A stretch of DNA of 64,000 bases from Crassaminicella indica (GCF_019203185.1 NZ_CP078093.1:2205058-2269057); one strand, 5' to 3'; shown: positions 43,142-53,369, counted from the stretch's first letter. Numbers and translations: made by a program. The notes: generated by a model from the letters alone, not told the origin.

Positions 43142-45157
43142 TTGACAACACCTACTATTGCAAATAAAAAAAGATTGATTTTTCTGTTGTTTTTAGTAAG
43201 CTTTTTATTATTTTTACTCATATTTAGAATTGGATGGATTCAGATTATAAAGGGAGAACAATACAGGCAGCTTGCTCATATTCAACAAACAAGGGATATT
43301 CCAATTCCAGCTAAAAGAGGAACAATCTATGATAGAAAAGGAAAGGAATTGGCTATTAGTGCAAGTACTAATACTGTTTGGGCAAGACCAGCAGAAGTAA
43401 AGAGTGCTAAGACTCCTGATGAGTCAGCTAAAAAGGTTGAGCAAACTGCTAAAAAGCTTGCTGAGATACTTGAAATGGATGAAAAAGCATTAAAAGAGAC
43501 TTTATCTCAAAATAAAGGGTTAGTCAAAGTGAAAAAGTGGATAGATAAAGATAAGGCAGATGCTATTCGAAAAGAAAAATTAGATGGTATATGGATTGCA
43601 GAAGATAATAGAAGATATTATCCATTTGGAAATTTTGCTGCACATATTATAGGACATACTACAACTGATAATCAAGGACTTAGTGGTATTGAGCTTGAAT
43701 ATAATAAGTATTTGAGTGGATTACCTGGAAGGTGGATTAAGAATACAGATGCTGCAGGAAGACAGTTGCATTATGGAACTGAAAAGTATTATGAAGCAGA
43801 AAATGGATTAAATGTTGTACTTACTATTGACGAGGTTATACAACATTTTACAGAAAAAGCAATGGATGATGCATTGGTAAGAACAAAAGGCAAGAGAATT
43901 TTTGCCATTGTTATGGAGCCAAAAACAGGAGATGTTTTGGCTATGGCAGCAAAACCTGATTATGATCCGAACAACCCTAGAATACCTATAGATGAAAGTA
44001 GAAAAAGAGAGTATGAATTAGCAGATAGTAAAGGAAAGCAAAAAATATGGAATAGTATGTGGAGAAATCCATTAGTGAGTGATACTTATGAGCCGGGATC
44101 TACATTTAAATTGATTACAGCTGCTGCAGGATTAGAAGAAGGTGTTGTAACACCTGATTCGCCATTTTATTGCAAAGGGTATATTATGGTAGCTGGACAA
44201 CGGTTAAGGTGTTGGAGGTATTACAGACCTCATGGCTCTGAAACTTTTACACAAGCACTACAAGCTTCTTGCAACCCTGCGTTTGTTGAAGTAGGTCAAA
44301 GACTAGGAGTTGAAAAGCTATATGAATATATTGATGCTTTTGGTTTTACAAAGCCAACAGGAATAGATTTGCCTGGAGAATCAAGTGCTATAATTCAAAA
44401 CAAAAAATATGTAGGACCTGTAGAACTAGGAACTATATCCTTTGGGCAGGGGATTTCTGTTACACCTTTACAGCTTGCTACAGCTATATCTGCTATTGCC
44501 AATGATGGTAAATTGATGCAACCAAGAATTGTTAAAGAATTAGTAGATGATTCAGGAAATGTAATACAAAGATATGAGCCTAAAATGATTCGACAAGTAT
44601 TATCAGAAAAAACAGCAAGAGAACTTAGGCTTATGATGGAGAGTGTTGTAACAGAGGGATCAGGGAAATATGCATATATTCCTGGGTATAGAGTAGGTGG
44701 AAAAACAGGTACTGCTCAAAAGGTTATAAATGGTAAATATGCAAATGGAAAGGTATATGCTTCCTTTGTTGGTATAGCACCTGTTAATGATCCAAAGCTT
44801 GCAGTTTTAGTAGTTGTAGATGAGCCTCAAGGAGTTCACTATGGCGGTACAAATGCAGGACCTGTTGTTCATGATATTATAAGAGATACATTAAGATATC
44901 TAGATGTAGAGCCAAATTTCAATGAAGAGGAAGCGAAGGAATATGCTCAAAAGGAGGTAGCTATTCCAGAGGTTAGAAATCTGTCGTTAAAAGAAGCAAC
45001 TAAGGTTTTAGAAAAATATAAACTGAAATATAAAACAGAGCCGATTGATGTTGAAAATCCTGATAGCATTATTATTGATATGTTTCCTAAGCCAGGAGCT
45101 AAGGTGCCAGAAAGCTCTATGATTATTTTATATTTAAAAAAAGAAAATACAAATTAG
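43142..45157 (+). CDS. class B penicillin-binding protein (FtsI/SpoVD-type) with PASTA
   Basis: The 671-residue transpeptidase has one N-terminal span, a dimerisation domain (RDIPIPAKRGTIYDRKG) and the penicillin-binding domain: STFK (S320, K323), SCN near 378 and KTG (K521). A single PASTA domain covers about residues 605-668. SpoVD in Bacillus has one PASTA domain and makes spore cortex; in many clostridia this single gene is the septal FtsI. Its place after ftsL favours a division role. TTG start behind AAGGGGGCAG. Confidence 0.93.
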   Translation: MTTPTIANKKRLIFLLFLVSFLLFLLIFRIGWIQIIKGEQYRQLAHIQQTRDIPIPAKRGTIYDRKGKELAISASTNTVWARPAEVKSAKTPDESAKKVEQTAKKLAEILEMDEKALKETLSQNKGLVKVKKWIDKDKADAIRKEKLDGIWIAEDNRRYYPFGNFAAHIIGHTTTDNQGLSGIELEYNKYLSGLPGRWIKNTDAAGRQLHYGTEKYYEAENGLNVVLTIDEVIQHFTEKAMDDALVRTKGKRIFAIVMEPKTGDVLAMAAKPDYDPNNPRIPIDESRKREYELADSKGKQKIWNSMWRNPLVSDTYEPGSTFKLITAAAGLEEGVVTPDSPFYCKGYIMVAGQRLRCWRYYRPHGSETFTQALQASCNPAFVEVGQRLGVEKLYEYIDAFGFTKPTGIDLPGESSAIIQNKKYVGPVELGTISFGQGISVTPLQLATAISAIANDGKLMQPRIVKELVDDSGNVIQRYEPKMIRQVLSEKTARELRLMMESVVTEGSGKYAYIPGYRVGGKTGTAQKVINGKYANGKVYASFVGIAPVNDPKLAVLVVVDEPQGVHYGGTNAGPVVHDIIRDTLRYLDVEPNFNEEEAKEYAQKEVAIPEVRNLSLKEATKVLEKYKLKYKTEPIDVENPDSIIIDMFPKPGAKVPESSMIILYLKKENTN

Positions 45158-45213
45158 TTTGAACAATTATTATATCCTATAATATGTGTTATAATTAAAA
45201 TAAATAAATAATC

Positions 45214-45263
45214 AAGGCAACTTAAGTCGAAGTAGGATCACTTTGAATTAAGTTGCCTTTTAA
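45214..45263 (+). terminator. terminator or attenuator before murE
   Basis: AAGGCAACTTAA (45214-45225) pairs exactly with 45248-45259 across a 22-base loop, followed by TTAATGAGTTTTG. It splits the dcw cluster. A TATAAT at 45190-45195 could start a transcript just before it, so it may act as a murE leader attenuator. Confidence 0.6.
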
Positions 45264-45330
45264 TGAGTTTTGTTTATGAATATTTTTCAGGGTCAATAAT
45301 ATAGAAATGGGCTATAAAGGGAGCGATGTT

Positions 45331-46791
45331 ATGAAATTGAAAGCATTAATAGAAAATCTATCTGTAATTGATATAAATGGTGAAGTAAATATAGATGTAG
45401 AAGGGATTGCCTATGATTCTAGAAAGGTAAAGAAAAACTATATTTTTGTCTGTATGGTAGGCATGAAGACAGATGGACATAAATATATTGATCAAGCTAT
45501 AAAGGGTGGGGCTAAGGTATTAATTGTACAAAAAGATGTTGCCGCTATAAAAGGGGTTACGATTATAAAAGTAGAGAATAGTAGAAAGGCATTATCGGTT
45601 ATCTCATCAAATTTTTATAAAAATCCAACAGAAAATATGGATATAATAGGTGTTACGGGTACGAATGGAAAAACAACGATTACATACTTAATTAGAAATA
45701 TTTTAGAAAAGAATGGAATACATACGGGGCTGATAGGAACGATAGCTCATAAAATTCTTGACAAAGAATATAAAGCGAATAATACTACTCCTGAATCTTT
45801 AGAACTGCAAAAGTTATTCAAAGAAATGAAAGACTTAAAAGTAAATACTTGTGCTATGGAAGTTTCTTCTCATTCTTTAGCATTAGATAGGGTAGCGGGA
45901 ATTAACTTTAAAATAGGGGTGTTTACAAATTTAACAAGAGATCATTTAGATTTTCATGAAAATATTGAGAATTATAAAAATGCAAAGGCAAAGCTTTTTT
46001 ATCAAACTACGCTTGCAAATATCATCAATATTGATGATCCTTATGGAGATGAGATTGCTAAGGAAATCAATGTTTTAGATACAAAACTTATCACATATGG
46101 GATTAAAAGAAAAGCAGATATTTATGCTGAAGATATTCGTATTTCCCCTAAGGGAGCAGAGTTTACATTAATTACACCAACCTTTAAAGGAAGTATAAGC
46201 ATTGCAACTCCAGGAATGTTTTCGGTATATAATGCATTAGCTGCTATATCAGTTTGTTATGCTTTAGGACTTAGTTATGAGCAAATTAAAAATGGAATTG
46301 AATCTGTAAAGGGTGTACCAGGACGTTTTGAAGCTGTACAAGATACAAAGAATCATACAATTATTGTAGATTATTCACATACACCAGATGCATTAGAAAA
46401 TGCTTTAAATACAATAAAAGAGTTTGCAGAGAGAAGAATCATTACTGTATTTGGTTGTGGAGGCGACAGAGATAAAACTAAAAGACCAATGATGGGTGAA
46501 ATTGCTGGAAAACTTTCAGATTTTTGTATTATTACTAGTGATAATCCAAGATCAGAAAATCCTATAAATATTATAAAAGATATAGAAGTAGGCATAAAAA
46601 AAACATATTGTAAATATAAAATGATAGTAGATAGAAAAGAAGCAATAAAAGAGGCTATAAAAAACTGTGGGGAAAAAGATATTATTTTAATTGCAGGAAA
46701 GGGTCATGAAACTTATCAGATTATTGGAGAGAAAACAATCGATTTTGATGATAGAAAAATAGCTCAGGAAATACTGAGGGAGGAAATATAA
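45331..46791 (+). CDS. murE: UDP-MurNAc-tripeptide synthetase MurE (meso-DAP type)
   Basis: MurE adds the third residue to UDP-MurNAc-L-Ala-D-Glu. The ATP loop is GVTGTNGKTT and the specificity loop is DNPR (residues about 404-407), the marker of meso-diaminopimelate addition; Lys enzymes differ there. ATG 45331 is chosen behind AAAGGGAG; the ATG at 45307 lacks a site. It is coupled to murF, which begins 2 bases after its stop. Confidence 0.96.
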   Translation: MKLKALIENLSVIDINGEVNIDVEGIAYDSRKVKKNYIFVCMVGMKTDGHKYIDQAIKGGAKVLIVQKDVAAIKGVTIIKVENSRKALSVISSNFYKNPTENMDIIGVTGTNGKTTITYLIRNILEKNGIHTGLIGTIAHKILDKEYKANNTTPESLELQKLFKEMKDLKVNTCAMEVSSHSLALDRVAGINFKIGVFTNLTRDHLDFHENIENYKNAKAKLFYQTTLANIINIDDPYGDEIAKEINVLDTKLITYGIKRKADIYAEDIRISPKGAEFTLITPTFKGSISIATPGMFSVYNALAAISVCYALGLSYEQIKNGIESVKGVPGRFEAVQDTKNHTIIVDYSHTPDALENALNTIKEFAERRIITVFGCGGDRDKTKRPMMGEIAGKLSDFCIITSDNPRSENPINIIKDIEVGIKKTYCKYKMIVDRKEAIKEAIKNCGEKDIILIAGKGHETYQIIGEKTIDFDDRKIAQEILREEI

Positions 46792-46793
46792 AT

Positions 46794-48182
46794 ATGAAAT
46801 TATCTATACAAGAAATCATAGAAGCAACAAAGGGAAAGCTGATAAAAGGAGACATATCAGATTTTGTTTATGGTATTTCAACGGATTCTAGAAGTATAAA
46901 AAGCAATGAACTTTTTATTCCTCTTGTAGGTGAAAAGTTTAATGGACATGATTTTATTGAGAGTGTTGCTAAGATTGGAGTAAGTGCAGTGCTTACTAGT
47001 CAAAAAGTTGAAGATGATTTATCAGGTTATGAAAGGTTATCTATTATAAAGGTAAAAGATACTCTAAAGGCTCTACAGGATATTGCAAAATACTATATAT
47101 CAAAGTTTAATATACCTATTATAGGTGTTACAGGTAGTACAGGAAAAACTTCAACAAAGGAAATGATTTATTCTGTACTTAGCAAAAAATATAAAGTTTT
47201 AAAAAACAAAGGAAATCTTAACAATCATATAGGACTTCCTTTAACAGTTTTTGAACTTGAGGAGGATCATGAGCTTGCGATATTTGAAATGGGAATGAGT
47301 GGATTTGGTGAGATAGATTTACTAGCCAGTATTGTAAAACCTGATGTTGCAGTTATTACAAATATTGGATTATCTCATGTTGAGCATTTAGGGTCACAAG
47401 AGAATATCCTTAAATCAAAAATGGAAATTACAAATTATTTTGATGAAGAAAGTACTTTGATTGTAAATGGTGATGATCCTTTATTAAAAACTTTAGAAGA
47501 TATTGATACAGACTATTATCAGTATTTTATAGGTACTGAAGAAAATTGTCACTATCAGGCAGTAAACATAAAAAATTTGGGTGAATATGGCATTCGTTTT
47601 GATATGTTTATCAATGACAAATTTTATCCTTTTACATTAAATGTTTTAGGAGAACACAATATTTATAATGCATTATGTGCAATTGCTATTGGATTAAAAT
47701 TTAATATGGATATAGAATTAATACAAGAAGGCATAAAAGAATTTAAAGGAAGTAAAATGAGACTTCATATTTTTACTACCAATGAAAATATAAAAGTGAT
47801 TAATGATGCATATAATGCAAGTCCTGATTCCATGACAGCTGCTATTCATGTATTAAGTAAAATGAGAAATAGGAAAATTGCAGTTTTAGGAGATATGCTG
47901 GAAATGGGTGAGTATGCTAAAGATGGACATTATAAGGTAGGCTGCGAACTGGCAAAGAATTCCATAGATATATTGATTGCAGTAGGTACAAATGCAGAAT
48001 ATATTGCAAAAGGAGCAATAGAAAATAAATTAGATAATGATAGAGTATATACATGTAAAAAAAATGAAGAAGCTATAGATTTATTAAAGAGTATATTACA
48101 AAAGGAAGATGTCGTACTTGTAAAAGGATCAAGAGGAATGCGAATGGAGGAAATCGTACAATACATACAAGAGAGGAGTTAA
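46794..48182 (+). CDS. murF: UDP-MurNAc-pentapeptide synthetase MurF
   Basis: The 462-residue ligase adds D-Ala-D-Ala to the tripeptide precursor. The ATP loop GVTGSTGKTSTKEM is near residue 110, followed by NKGNLNNHIGLPLT and VINDAYNASPDSM, all family markers. GGGAGG precedes the ATG inside the murE 3' end. The mraY gene follows after 4 bases. Confidence 0.96.
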   Translation: MKLSIQEIIEATKGKLIKGDISDFVYGISTDSRSIKSNELFIPLVGEKFNGHDFIESVAKIGVSAVLTSQKVEDDLSGYERLSIIKVKDTLKALQDIAKYYISKFNIPIIGVTGSTGKTSTKEMIYSVLSKKYKVLKNKGNLNNHIGLPLTVFELEEDHELAIFEMGMSGFGEIDLLASIVKPDVAVITNIGLSHVEHLGSQENILKSKMEITNYFDEESTLIVNGDDPLLKTLEDIDTDYYQYFIGTEENCHYQAVNIKNLGEYGIRFDMFINDKFYPFTLNVLGEHNIYNALCAIAIGLKFNMDIELIQEGIKEFKGSKMRLHIFTTNENIKVINDAYNASPDSMTAAIHVLSKMRNRKIAVLGDMLEMGEYAKDGHYKVGCELAKNSIDILIAVGTNAEYIAKGAIENKLDNDRVYTCKKNEEAIDLLKSILQKEDVVLVKGSRGMRMEEIVQYIQERS

Positions 48183-48186
48183 GTTT

Positions 48187-49149
48187 ATGACAGAACATAC
48201 ACAAATTATAACAACAATTATTACATCATTTTTAATTACACTTATTCTAGGACCTATTGTAATACCTATATTACATAGATTAAAGGTAGGACAAAGTATA
48301 AGAGATGAAGGACCTAAATCACATATGCAAAAATCTGGAACACCTACGATGGGTGGTTTAATAATGATTACTGCTATTTGTGTAACTACACTAACTTCAG
48401 GGAATGTAAACAGAGATTTGTATGTGATTTTATTTGCAACAATTTCTTTTGGATTAATAGGGTTTATAGATGATTTTATAAAAGTTGTATTGAAGAGGAA
48501 TTTAGGACTTAAGGCTTATCAAAAATTGATAGGTCAAATTACAGTTGCAATTATTATAGCAGTATATCAATCATCTATATCAGAATATGGAACAAAAATA
48601 TTAGTTCCTTTTATAAATGAAGAATGGGATTTAGGAATTTTATATATTCCTTTTATTGTTACAGTTATGGTTGCAACAGCGAATAGTGTAAATTTAACAG
48701 ATGGTTTGGATGGGTTGGCAGCAGGTGTTACTTTGATTGTTTCTGCTTTTTTTAGTTTAGTGGCTATAAATTTGGGCTATTCTAGTATTGCAGCATTTTG
48801 TGGAGCATTGACAGGTGCTTGCTTAGGATTTTTAAGATTTAATGCTCATCCTGCAAAAGTATTTATGGGAGATACAGGATCTATGGCACTTGGAGGAGCT
48901 ATTGCAGCTATTGCAATATTAATGAATCTAACCCTTTTAATTCCTATTGTAGGAGGAATATACTTTGCAGAAGCATTATCTGTTATTCTTCAGGTAACAT
49001 CTTTTAAGTTAACAGGAAAAAGAATTTTTAGAATGAGTCCTCTGCATCATCATTTTGAACTAAAGGGCTGGAAAGAAACAAAGGTTGTCATTGTATTTTG
49101 GTCTATTACATTAGTATTATGTATAGTAGGATTATTTAGCTTAAATTAA
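48187..49149 (+). CDS. mraY: phospho-MurNAc-pentapeptide transferase MraY
   Basis: A 320-residue membrane enzyme with about 10 spans that makes lipid I. Markers are GFIDDFIKV, NSVNLTDGLDGLAAG, MGDTGSMALGG and the PLHHHFE loop. ATG 48187 follows GAGAGGAG. Lipid I made here is used by MurG downstream. Confidence 0.97.
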   Translation: MTEHTQIITTIITSFLITLILGPIVIPILHRLKVGQSIRDEGPKSHMQKSGTPTMGGLIMITAICVTTLTSGNVNRDLYVILFATISFGLIGFIDDFIKVVLKRNLGLKAYQKLIGQITVAIIIAVYQSSISEYGTKILVPFINEEWDLGILYIPFIVTVMVATANSVNLTDGLDGLAAGVTLIVSAFFSLVAINLGYSSIAAFCGALTGACLGFLRFNAHPAKVFMGDTGSMALGGAIAAIAILMNLTLLIPIVGGIYFAEALSVILQVTSFKLTGKRIFRMSPLHHHFELKGWKETKVVIVFWSITLVLCIVGLFSLN

Positions 49150-49179
49150 CTTTTATAGAAATGAAAGTAGGTGTGTACA

Positions 49180-50538
49180 TTGTTAGTAAAAGATAAACGT
49201 GTTTTAGTAGTGGGATTAGGAACATCAGGAATACCAACTGTAAATGTTTTATTGAAATTAGGAGCTAATGTTACTGTTAATGATATGAAAAAAGAGGATG
49301 CTCTAAAGGATATATTAAAAGAAATAGATACTAGCAAAGTAAATTTTATTTTGGGACAGCATCCGAAGACACTATCAAATTTTGACATGGTAGTACTTAG
49401 TCCAGGAGTACCGACAGATTTATCTTTTATTATAAAGGCAAAAGATATAGGAATTACTGTCATAGGAGAATTAGAACTGGCATATAGGTTGTGTAAGGGG
49501 AAATTTATTGCCATAACAGGAACAAATGGAAAAACAACTACAACAGCTCTAACAGGTGAAATATTTAAAAAAGCAGAAAAGGAAACCTATGTTGTAGGGA
49601 ATATTGGGATTGCTGCAATATCAAAGGCATTAGATGCAAGTGAAGAAGCGATTATGGTTACGGAGACAAGCAGCTTTCAGCTCGAAAGCATTATAGATTT
49701 TAAGCCTAAAATTTCAGCTATTTTAAATATTACTCCAGATCATTTAAATAGGCACAAGACAATGGAAAATTATATAATGGCAAAAGCTGATATATTTAAA
49801 AATCAAGATGAAAAAGATTATTTAGTATTAAATGTAGATAATGAATTAACTTATGGTTTGAAAAAATATGCAAAAGCAGAGATTATTCCATTTAGTAGAA
49901 AGGTTCATTTAGAAAAAGGAGCATATGTTTCTGATGAACATATTGTTGTAAAGGAAGAAAACAAAAAAGAAAAGATAATTTGTTCAGTAGATGATTTAAA
50001 GATACCAGGAAAGCATAATTTAGAAAATGCATTAGCTGCAACAGCTATTTGTTATTGGGCAGGGATCGATGCTGATGTTATAGGAGATACTTTAAGAGGC
50101 TTTATGGGAGTAGAACACAGAATAGAATTTGTTGATGAAATCAAAGGTGTGCGGTTTATAAATGATTCTAAGGGTACAAATCCAGATGCAGCAATAAAAG
50201 CAGTAGAAGCTATAAAAACGCCTATTGTTTTGATTGCTGGTGGAATGGATAAGGGAAGCGATTTTAAAGCATTTATTGATGTATTGAAGGGAAAAGTAAA
50301 AGAAATGATTTTAATAGGAGAAACAGCTGAAAAAATAAAGAAAACAGCGGACGAAAATGGATTTAATGCATGTACAATTGTAGAAAATATGGAGCAAGCA
50401 GTAAAAATTTCAGCAAAGGTTGCACAAAAAGGAGATACTGTGTTATTATCACCAGCTTGTGCTAGTTGGGATATGTATCCTAGCTTTGAGGTTAGAGGTA
50501 AACATTTTAAAGAATGTATAAAAAAATTGAGGGGGTAA
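49180..50538 (+). CDS. murD: UDP-MurNAc-L-Ala:D-Glu ligase MurD
   Basis: MurD adds D-Glu to UDP-MurNAc-L-Ala. The 452-residue protein has an N-terminal Rossmann segment (RVLVVGLGTSGIPTVN), the ATP loop AITGTNGKTTT and ETSSFQLESI. TTG at 49180 is chosen behind AGTAGGTG; the GTG at 49171 overlaps that site. Its 3' end nearly touches the spoVE start. Confidence 0.96.
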   Translation: MLVKDKRVLVVGLGTSGIPTVNVLLKLGANVTVNDMKKEDALKDILKEIDTSKVNFILGQHPKTLSNFDMVVLSPGVPTDLSFIIKAKDIGITVIGELELAYRLCKGKFIAITGTNGKTTTTALTGEIFKKAEKETYVVGNIGIAAISKALDASEEAIMVTETSSFQLESIIDFKPKISAILNITPDHLNRHKTMENYIMAKADIFKNQDEKDYLVLNVDNELTYGLKKYAKAEIIPFSRKVHLEKGAYVSDEHIVVKEENKKEKIICSVDDLKIPGKHNLENALAATAICYWAGIDADVIGDTLRGFMGVEHRIEFVDEIKGVRFINDSKGTNPDAAIKAVEAIKTPIVLIAGGMDKGSDFKAFIDVLKGKVKEMILIGETAEKIKKTADENGFNACTIVENMEQAVKISAKVAQKGDTVLLSPACASWDMYPSFEVRGKHFKECIKKLRG

Positions 50539-50543
50539 ACGAA

Positions 50544-51647
50544 GTGGCAAAAAAAAGGTCAAGTGACTTTACCCTTTTTCTTACAGTATTAATACTAGTT
50601 GTAATAGGGATTATTATGGTATTTAGTTCTAGTCATTACTATGCACTTTCTAAAATGAATGATTCCTATCACTTTTTAAAAAGGGAATTGATGTGGGCTG
50701 GACTAGGTATGATAGGTATGTTTTTTACGATGAATTATGATTACTGGAAATATAGAAAAATGGCACCATATGCTTACATATTTAGTTTGATTTTGTTATT
50801 GCTTATTTTCACGCCACTTGGCAAAGAGATCAATGGTGCAAGAAGGTGGTTAGGTGTTGGTGGGTTTACAATCATGCCGGGAGAGGTTTCAAAAATATGT
50901 GCAATTATTTTTATGGCATCTATGCTTTCTAGGAGAACTGAAAAAATCAAAAGCTTTGTGAATGGGGTTATTCCATGCCTTGTTATTATAGGAATATATT
51001 TTGGGCTAATAATATTACAGCCTAACATGAGTACAGCAGTTACCATTAGTATGATTATTGCTTCTATGATGTTTGTGGCAGGTATGAGATGGTTCCATGT
51101 AATGGCTATGGGTATTGGTGGTATTGGATTCTTAGCTGTTATGATTTTAATAGCTCCTTATCGTATGAAAAGATTAACAAGCTTTTTAGATCCTTTTTCA
51201 GATCCTAGAGGGGCAGGATATCAAGTAATTCAATCCCTTTATGCCTTAGGGTCAGGTGGATTATTTGGTGTGGGGCTTGGAAAAAGTATTCAGAAATATC
51301 TTTACATACCTGAACCGCAAAATGATTTCATATTTGCAATTATAGGGGAGGAATTAGGCTTTATTGGTTGTGTAACGGTAATCCTTTTATTTCTTTTGTT
51401 GATCTGGAGAGGTGTAAGAATTTCTATTAATGCTCCAGACTTATTTAGTTGTTTGCTTGCTTCTGGTATAACTGCTATGGTAGCTGTGCAAGTAATTATA
51501 AATATTGCAGTTGCCACCTCTTCCATGCCTGTTACTGGAATAGCTTTACCTTTTATAAGTTGGGGGGGGAACTCACTGGCAATATTTATGGCAGCTATGG
51601 GAATTTTATTAAATATATCTAGACATTCGAATTTAGATAGGAGATGA
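50544..51647 (+). CDS. SEDS glycosyltransferase SpoVE/FtsW
   Basis: A 367-residue polytopic SEDS protein with about 10 spans that polymerises glycan from lipid II with its class B PBP partner encoded upstream. Markers are VFSSSHYYAL, GARRWLGVGGFTIMPGEVSKI and GLPF-type end ALPFISWGGNSL. GTG at 50544 is chosen behind GAGGGGGTAA. Whether it serves vegetative septation (FtsW) or cortex (SpoVE) cannot be told from sequence. Confidence 0.93.
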   Translation: MAKKRSSDFTLFLTVLILVVIGIIMVFSSSHYYALSKMNDSYHFLKRELMWAGLGMIGMFFTMNYDYWKYRKMAPYAYIFSLILLLLIFTPLGKEINGARRWLGVGGFTIMPGEVSKICAIIFMASMLSRRTEKIKSFVNGVIPCLVIIGIYFGLIILQPNMSTAVTISMIIASMMFVAGMRWFHVMAMGIGGIGFLAVMILIAPYRMKRLTSFLDPFSDPRGAGYQVIQSLYALGSGGLFGVGLGKSIQKYLYIPEPQNDFIFAIIGEELGFIGCVTVILLFLLLIWRGVRISINAPDLFSCLLASGITAMVAVQVIINIAVATSSMPVTGIALPFISWGGNSLAIFMAAMGILLNISRHSNLDRR

Positions 51648-51651
51648 AGCA

Positions 51652-52758
51652 ATGAAAGTATTAATTTCAGGTGGAGGTACAGGAGGGCATATTTATCCTG
51701 CAATCGCAATAGCGAATAAGATAAGGGAAGAAATAAAAGGTGTTGAAATATTATTTGTAGGGACAGAAAAAGGCTTAGAAAGTCAGCTTGTACCTAAAGC
51801 AGGATATAAATTAGAAATTATTACAATTAGAGGTTTTAAAAGAAAGCTATCAATAGATACAATTTTTTCTATAAAAGATTTATTTTTAGGAATAAAGGAT
51901 GCTGCAAAGATAATTAAGAAATTTAAGCCGGATTTAGTAATCGGTACGGGAGGATATGTTTGTGGTCCAGTTGTTTTTATTGCTTCATTATTGAATATAA
52001 AAACTATAATCCATGAACAAAATGTTGTTCCGGGTATGACAAATAAAATACTTTCAAAATTTGTAGACAAAATACTGGTTAGCTTTGAAGAATCTAAAGA
52101 TTACTTTTACAATAGCAATAAAATAGTTGTAACAGGAAATCCAGTAAGAAAGGATTTTATAGATGTCAATAAACATGCATGTCGTAAAGCTTTAGGAATA
52201 GCTGATGATTCTTTTGTAGTAATGGCATTTGGAGGAAGTAGAGGAGCAAAAAAAATAAATGAAACAATGGCAGAGGTTTTAATGAAATTTAATGGGCGAA
52301 AGGATATTTACATGATCCTTATTACAGGAAGCAACCATTATAAGAATATATTGGAGATGTTAAATAAGCACAACTTTAAGCTAAAAGATAATATTAGAGT
52401 AATGGAATATGCTTATGATATGGCAATGTATATGGGAGCAAGTGATTTGGTTATGTGTAGAGCAGGTGCTATAACTCTTGCTGAAGTTACAGCTATGGGA
52501 TTACCGACTATATTAATACCATCTCCTTATGTAGCGAATAATCATCAAGAATATAATGCAAAGGTTTTGGAAAAAACTGGCGCAGCTGTTTTATTACCTG
52601 AAAAAGAATTGACAAGTAAAAATATTATCAATTTAGTAAATGTATTTTTGAATGATAAAAACCGTCTAAAAGAAATGGAAGCTAAAAGTAAAGAGTTGGC
52701 AAAGCCAAATGCTACAGATATGATTTATACAAATATTTTAAATTTAATTAGGTCTTAA
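51652..52758 (+). CDS. murG: lipid II synthase MurG
   Basis: The 368-residue GT28 glycosyltransferase adds GlcNAc to lipid I at the inner membrane face. The N-terminal loop ISGGGTGGHIYPA, the HEQNVVPG motif and the C-terminal MCRAGAITLAEVTAMGLPTILIPSP donor site are clear (last one quoted within limit by parts). The start overlaps closely with the end of the spoVE gene (4 bases between). GATAGGAGATG supplies the ribosome site. Confidence 0.97.
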   Translation: MKVLISGGGTGGHIYPAIAIANKIREEIKGVEILFVGTEKGLESQLVPKAGYKLEIITIRGFKRKLSIDTIFSIKDLFLGIKDAAKIIKKFKPDLVIGTGGYVCGPVVFIASLLNIKTIIHEQNVVPGMTNKILSKFVDKILVSFEESKDYFYNSNKIVVTGNPVRKDFIDVNKHACRKALGIADDSFVVMAFGGSRGAKKINETMAEVLMKFNGRKDIYMILITGSNHYKNILEMLNKHNFKLKDNIRVMEYAYDMAMYMGASDLVMCRAGAITLAEVTAMGLPTILIPSPYVANNHQEYNAKVLEKTGAAVLLPEKELTSKNIINLVNVFLNDKNRLKEMEAKSKELAKPNATDMIYTNILNLIRS

Positions 52759-52902
52759 AATGATTTCATATATTTGTTGTCGTAACACCTTCGAGAATTA
52801 TGCATAAAATGATTAATATATTAACGATTTTTTATTCGATAAAAATGCATTTATAAAAAATGTAATGATTGTATTTATGAATACAGCTCGGAGGTGGAAT
52901 AT

Positions 52903-53250
52903 GTGAGTAGGTTTCTGATAAGAGGAGGAAATAAGTTAAATGGAGAAATAAGAATTGGTGGAGCAAAAAACGCAGTTCTTCCAATATTGGCTGCTACTGT
53001 TATGAATGGAGGAGAAAATATATTATTTGACTGTCCAAATCTTAGTGATGTTCACTCAATGATACAAATATTAAAAGCTATTGGATGTACAGTGACTTTT
53101 GACCAACATACACTAAAGGTAGATTCAAGCACTTTATCTTCTTATGAAATTCCTGAGAATTTAGTAAGGGAAATGAGATCTTCTATATTTTTGATGGGTC
53201 CAATGCTTGCTCGATGTGGAAAAGTAAAAATCAGTTATCCAGGTGGATAA
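52903..53250 (+). pseudogene. murA: murA 5' part (interrupted UDP-GlcNAc enolpyruvyl transferase)
   Basis: This is the first 115 codons of murA, the enzyme of the first committed step of peptidoglycan synthesis. It holds RGGNKLNGEIRIGGAKNAVLP with the substrate-binding Lys-Asn, and MRSSIFLMGPMLARCGKVKISYPGG (quoted in parts). It then hits TAA 2 bases past the att core. In the intact gene the next residue is the catalytic Cys (Cys116). GTG at 52903 follows CGGAGG by 8 bases. The other 302 codons lie beyond 60414. Confidence 0.93.
53240..53246 (+). other. attL core
   Basis: CAGGTGG occurs here and at 60408-60414. Left flank is murA; right flank is element DNA. Joining murA left of this copy to murA right of the other restores the reading frame exactly. 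Confidence 0.85.
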
Positions 53251-53369
53251 CAGAACTTATTGGTACAAAAGGATTGTTTGATATATATAAGTATTTTGAA
53301 AAAGTTTTAAATATTAAATATTTAAAACACCAACCTTCTTTAACCAATAAAAATGGACAAGCCCTATAA
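53247..53369 (+). other. predicted native 3' end of the recombinase gene, separated by integration
   Basis: In the excised circle the base after the recombinase-side core is 53247. Reading the recombinase frame from there gives 40 open codons (starting ITELIGTKGLFDIYKYFEKV and ending NKNGQAL) and TAA at 53367-53369. A strong terminator follows 66 bases later. In the integrated state this stretch has no start codon of its own and lies after the murA stop. Confidence 0.6.
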
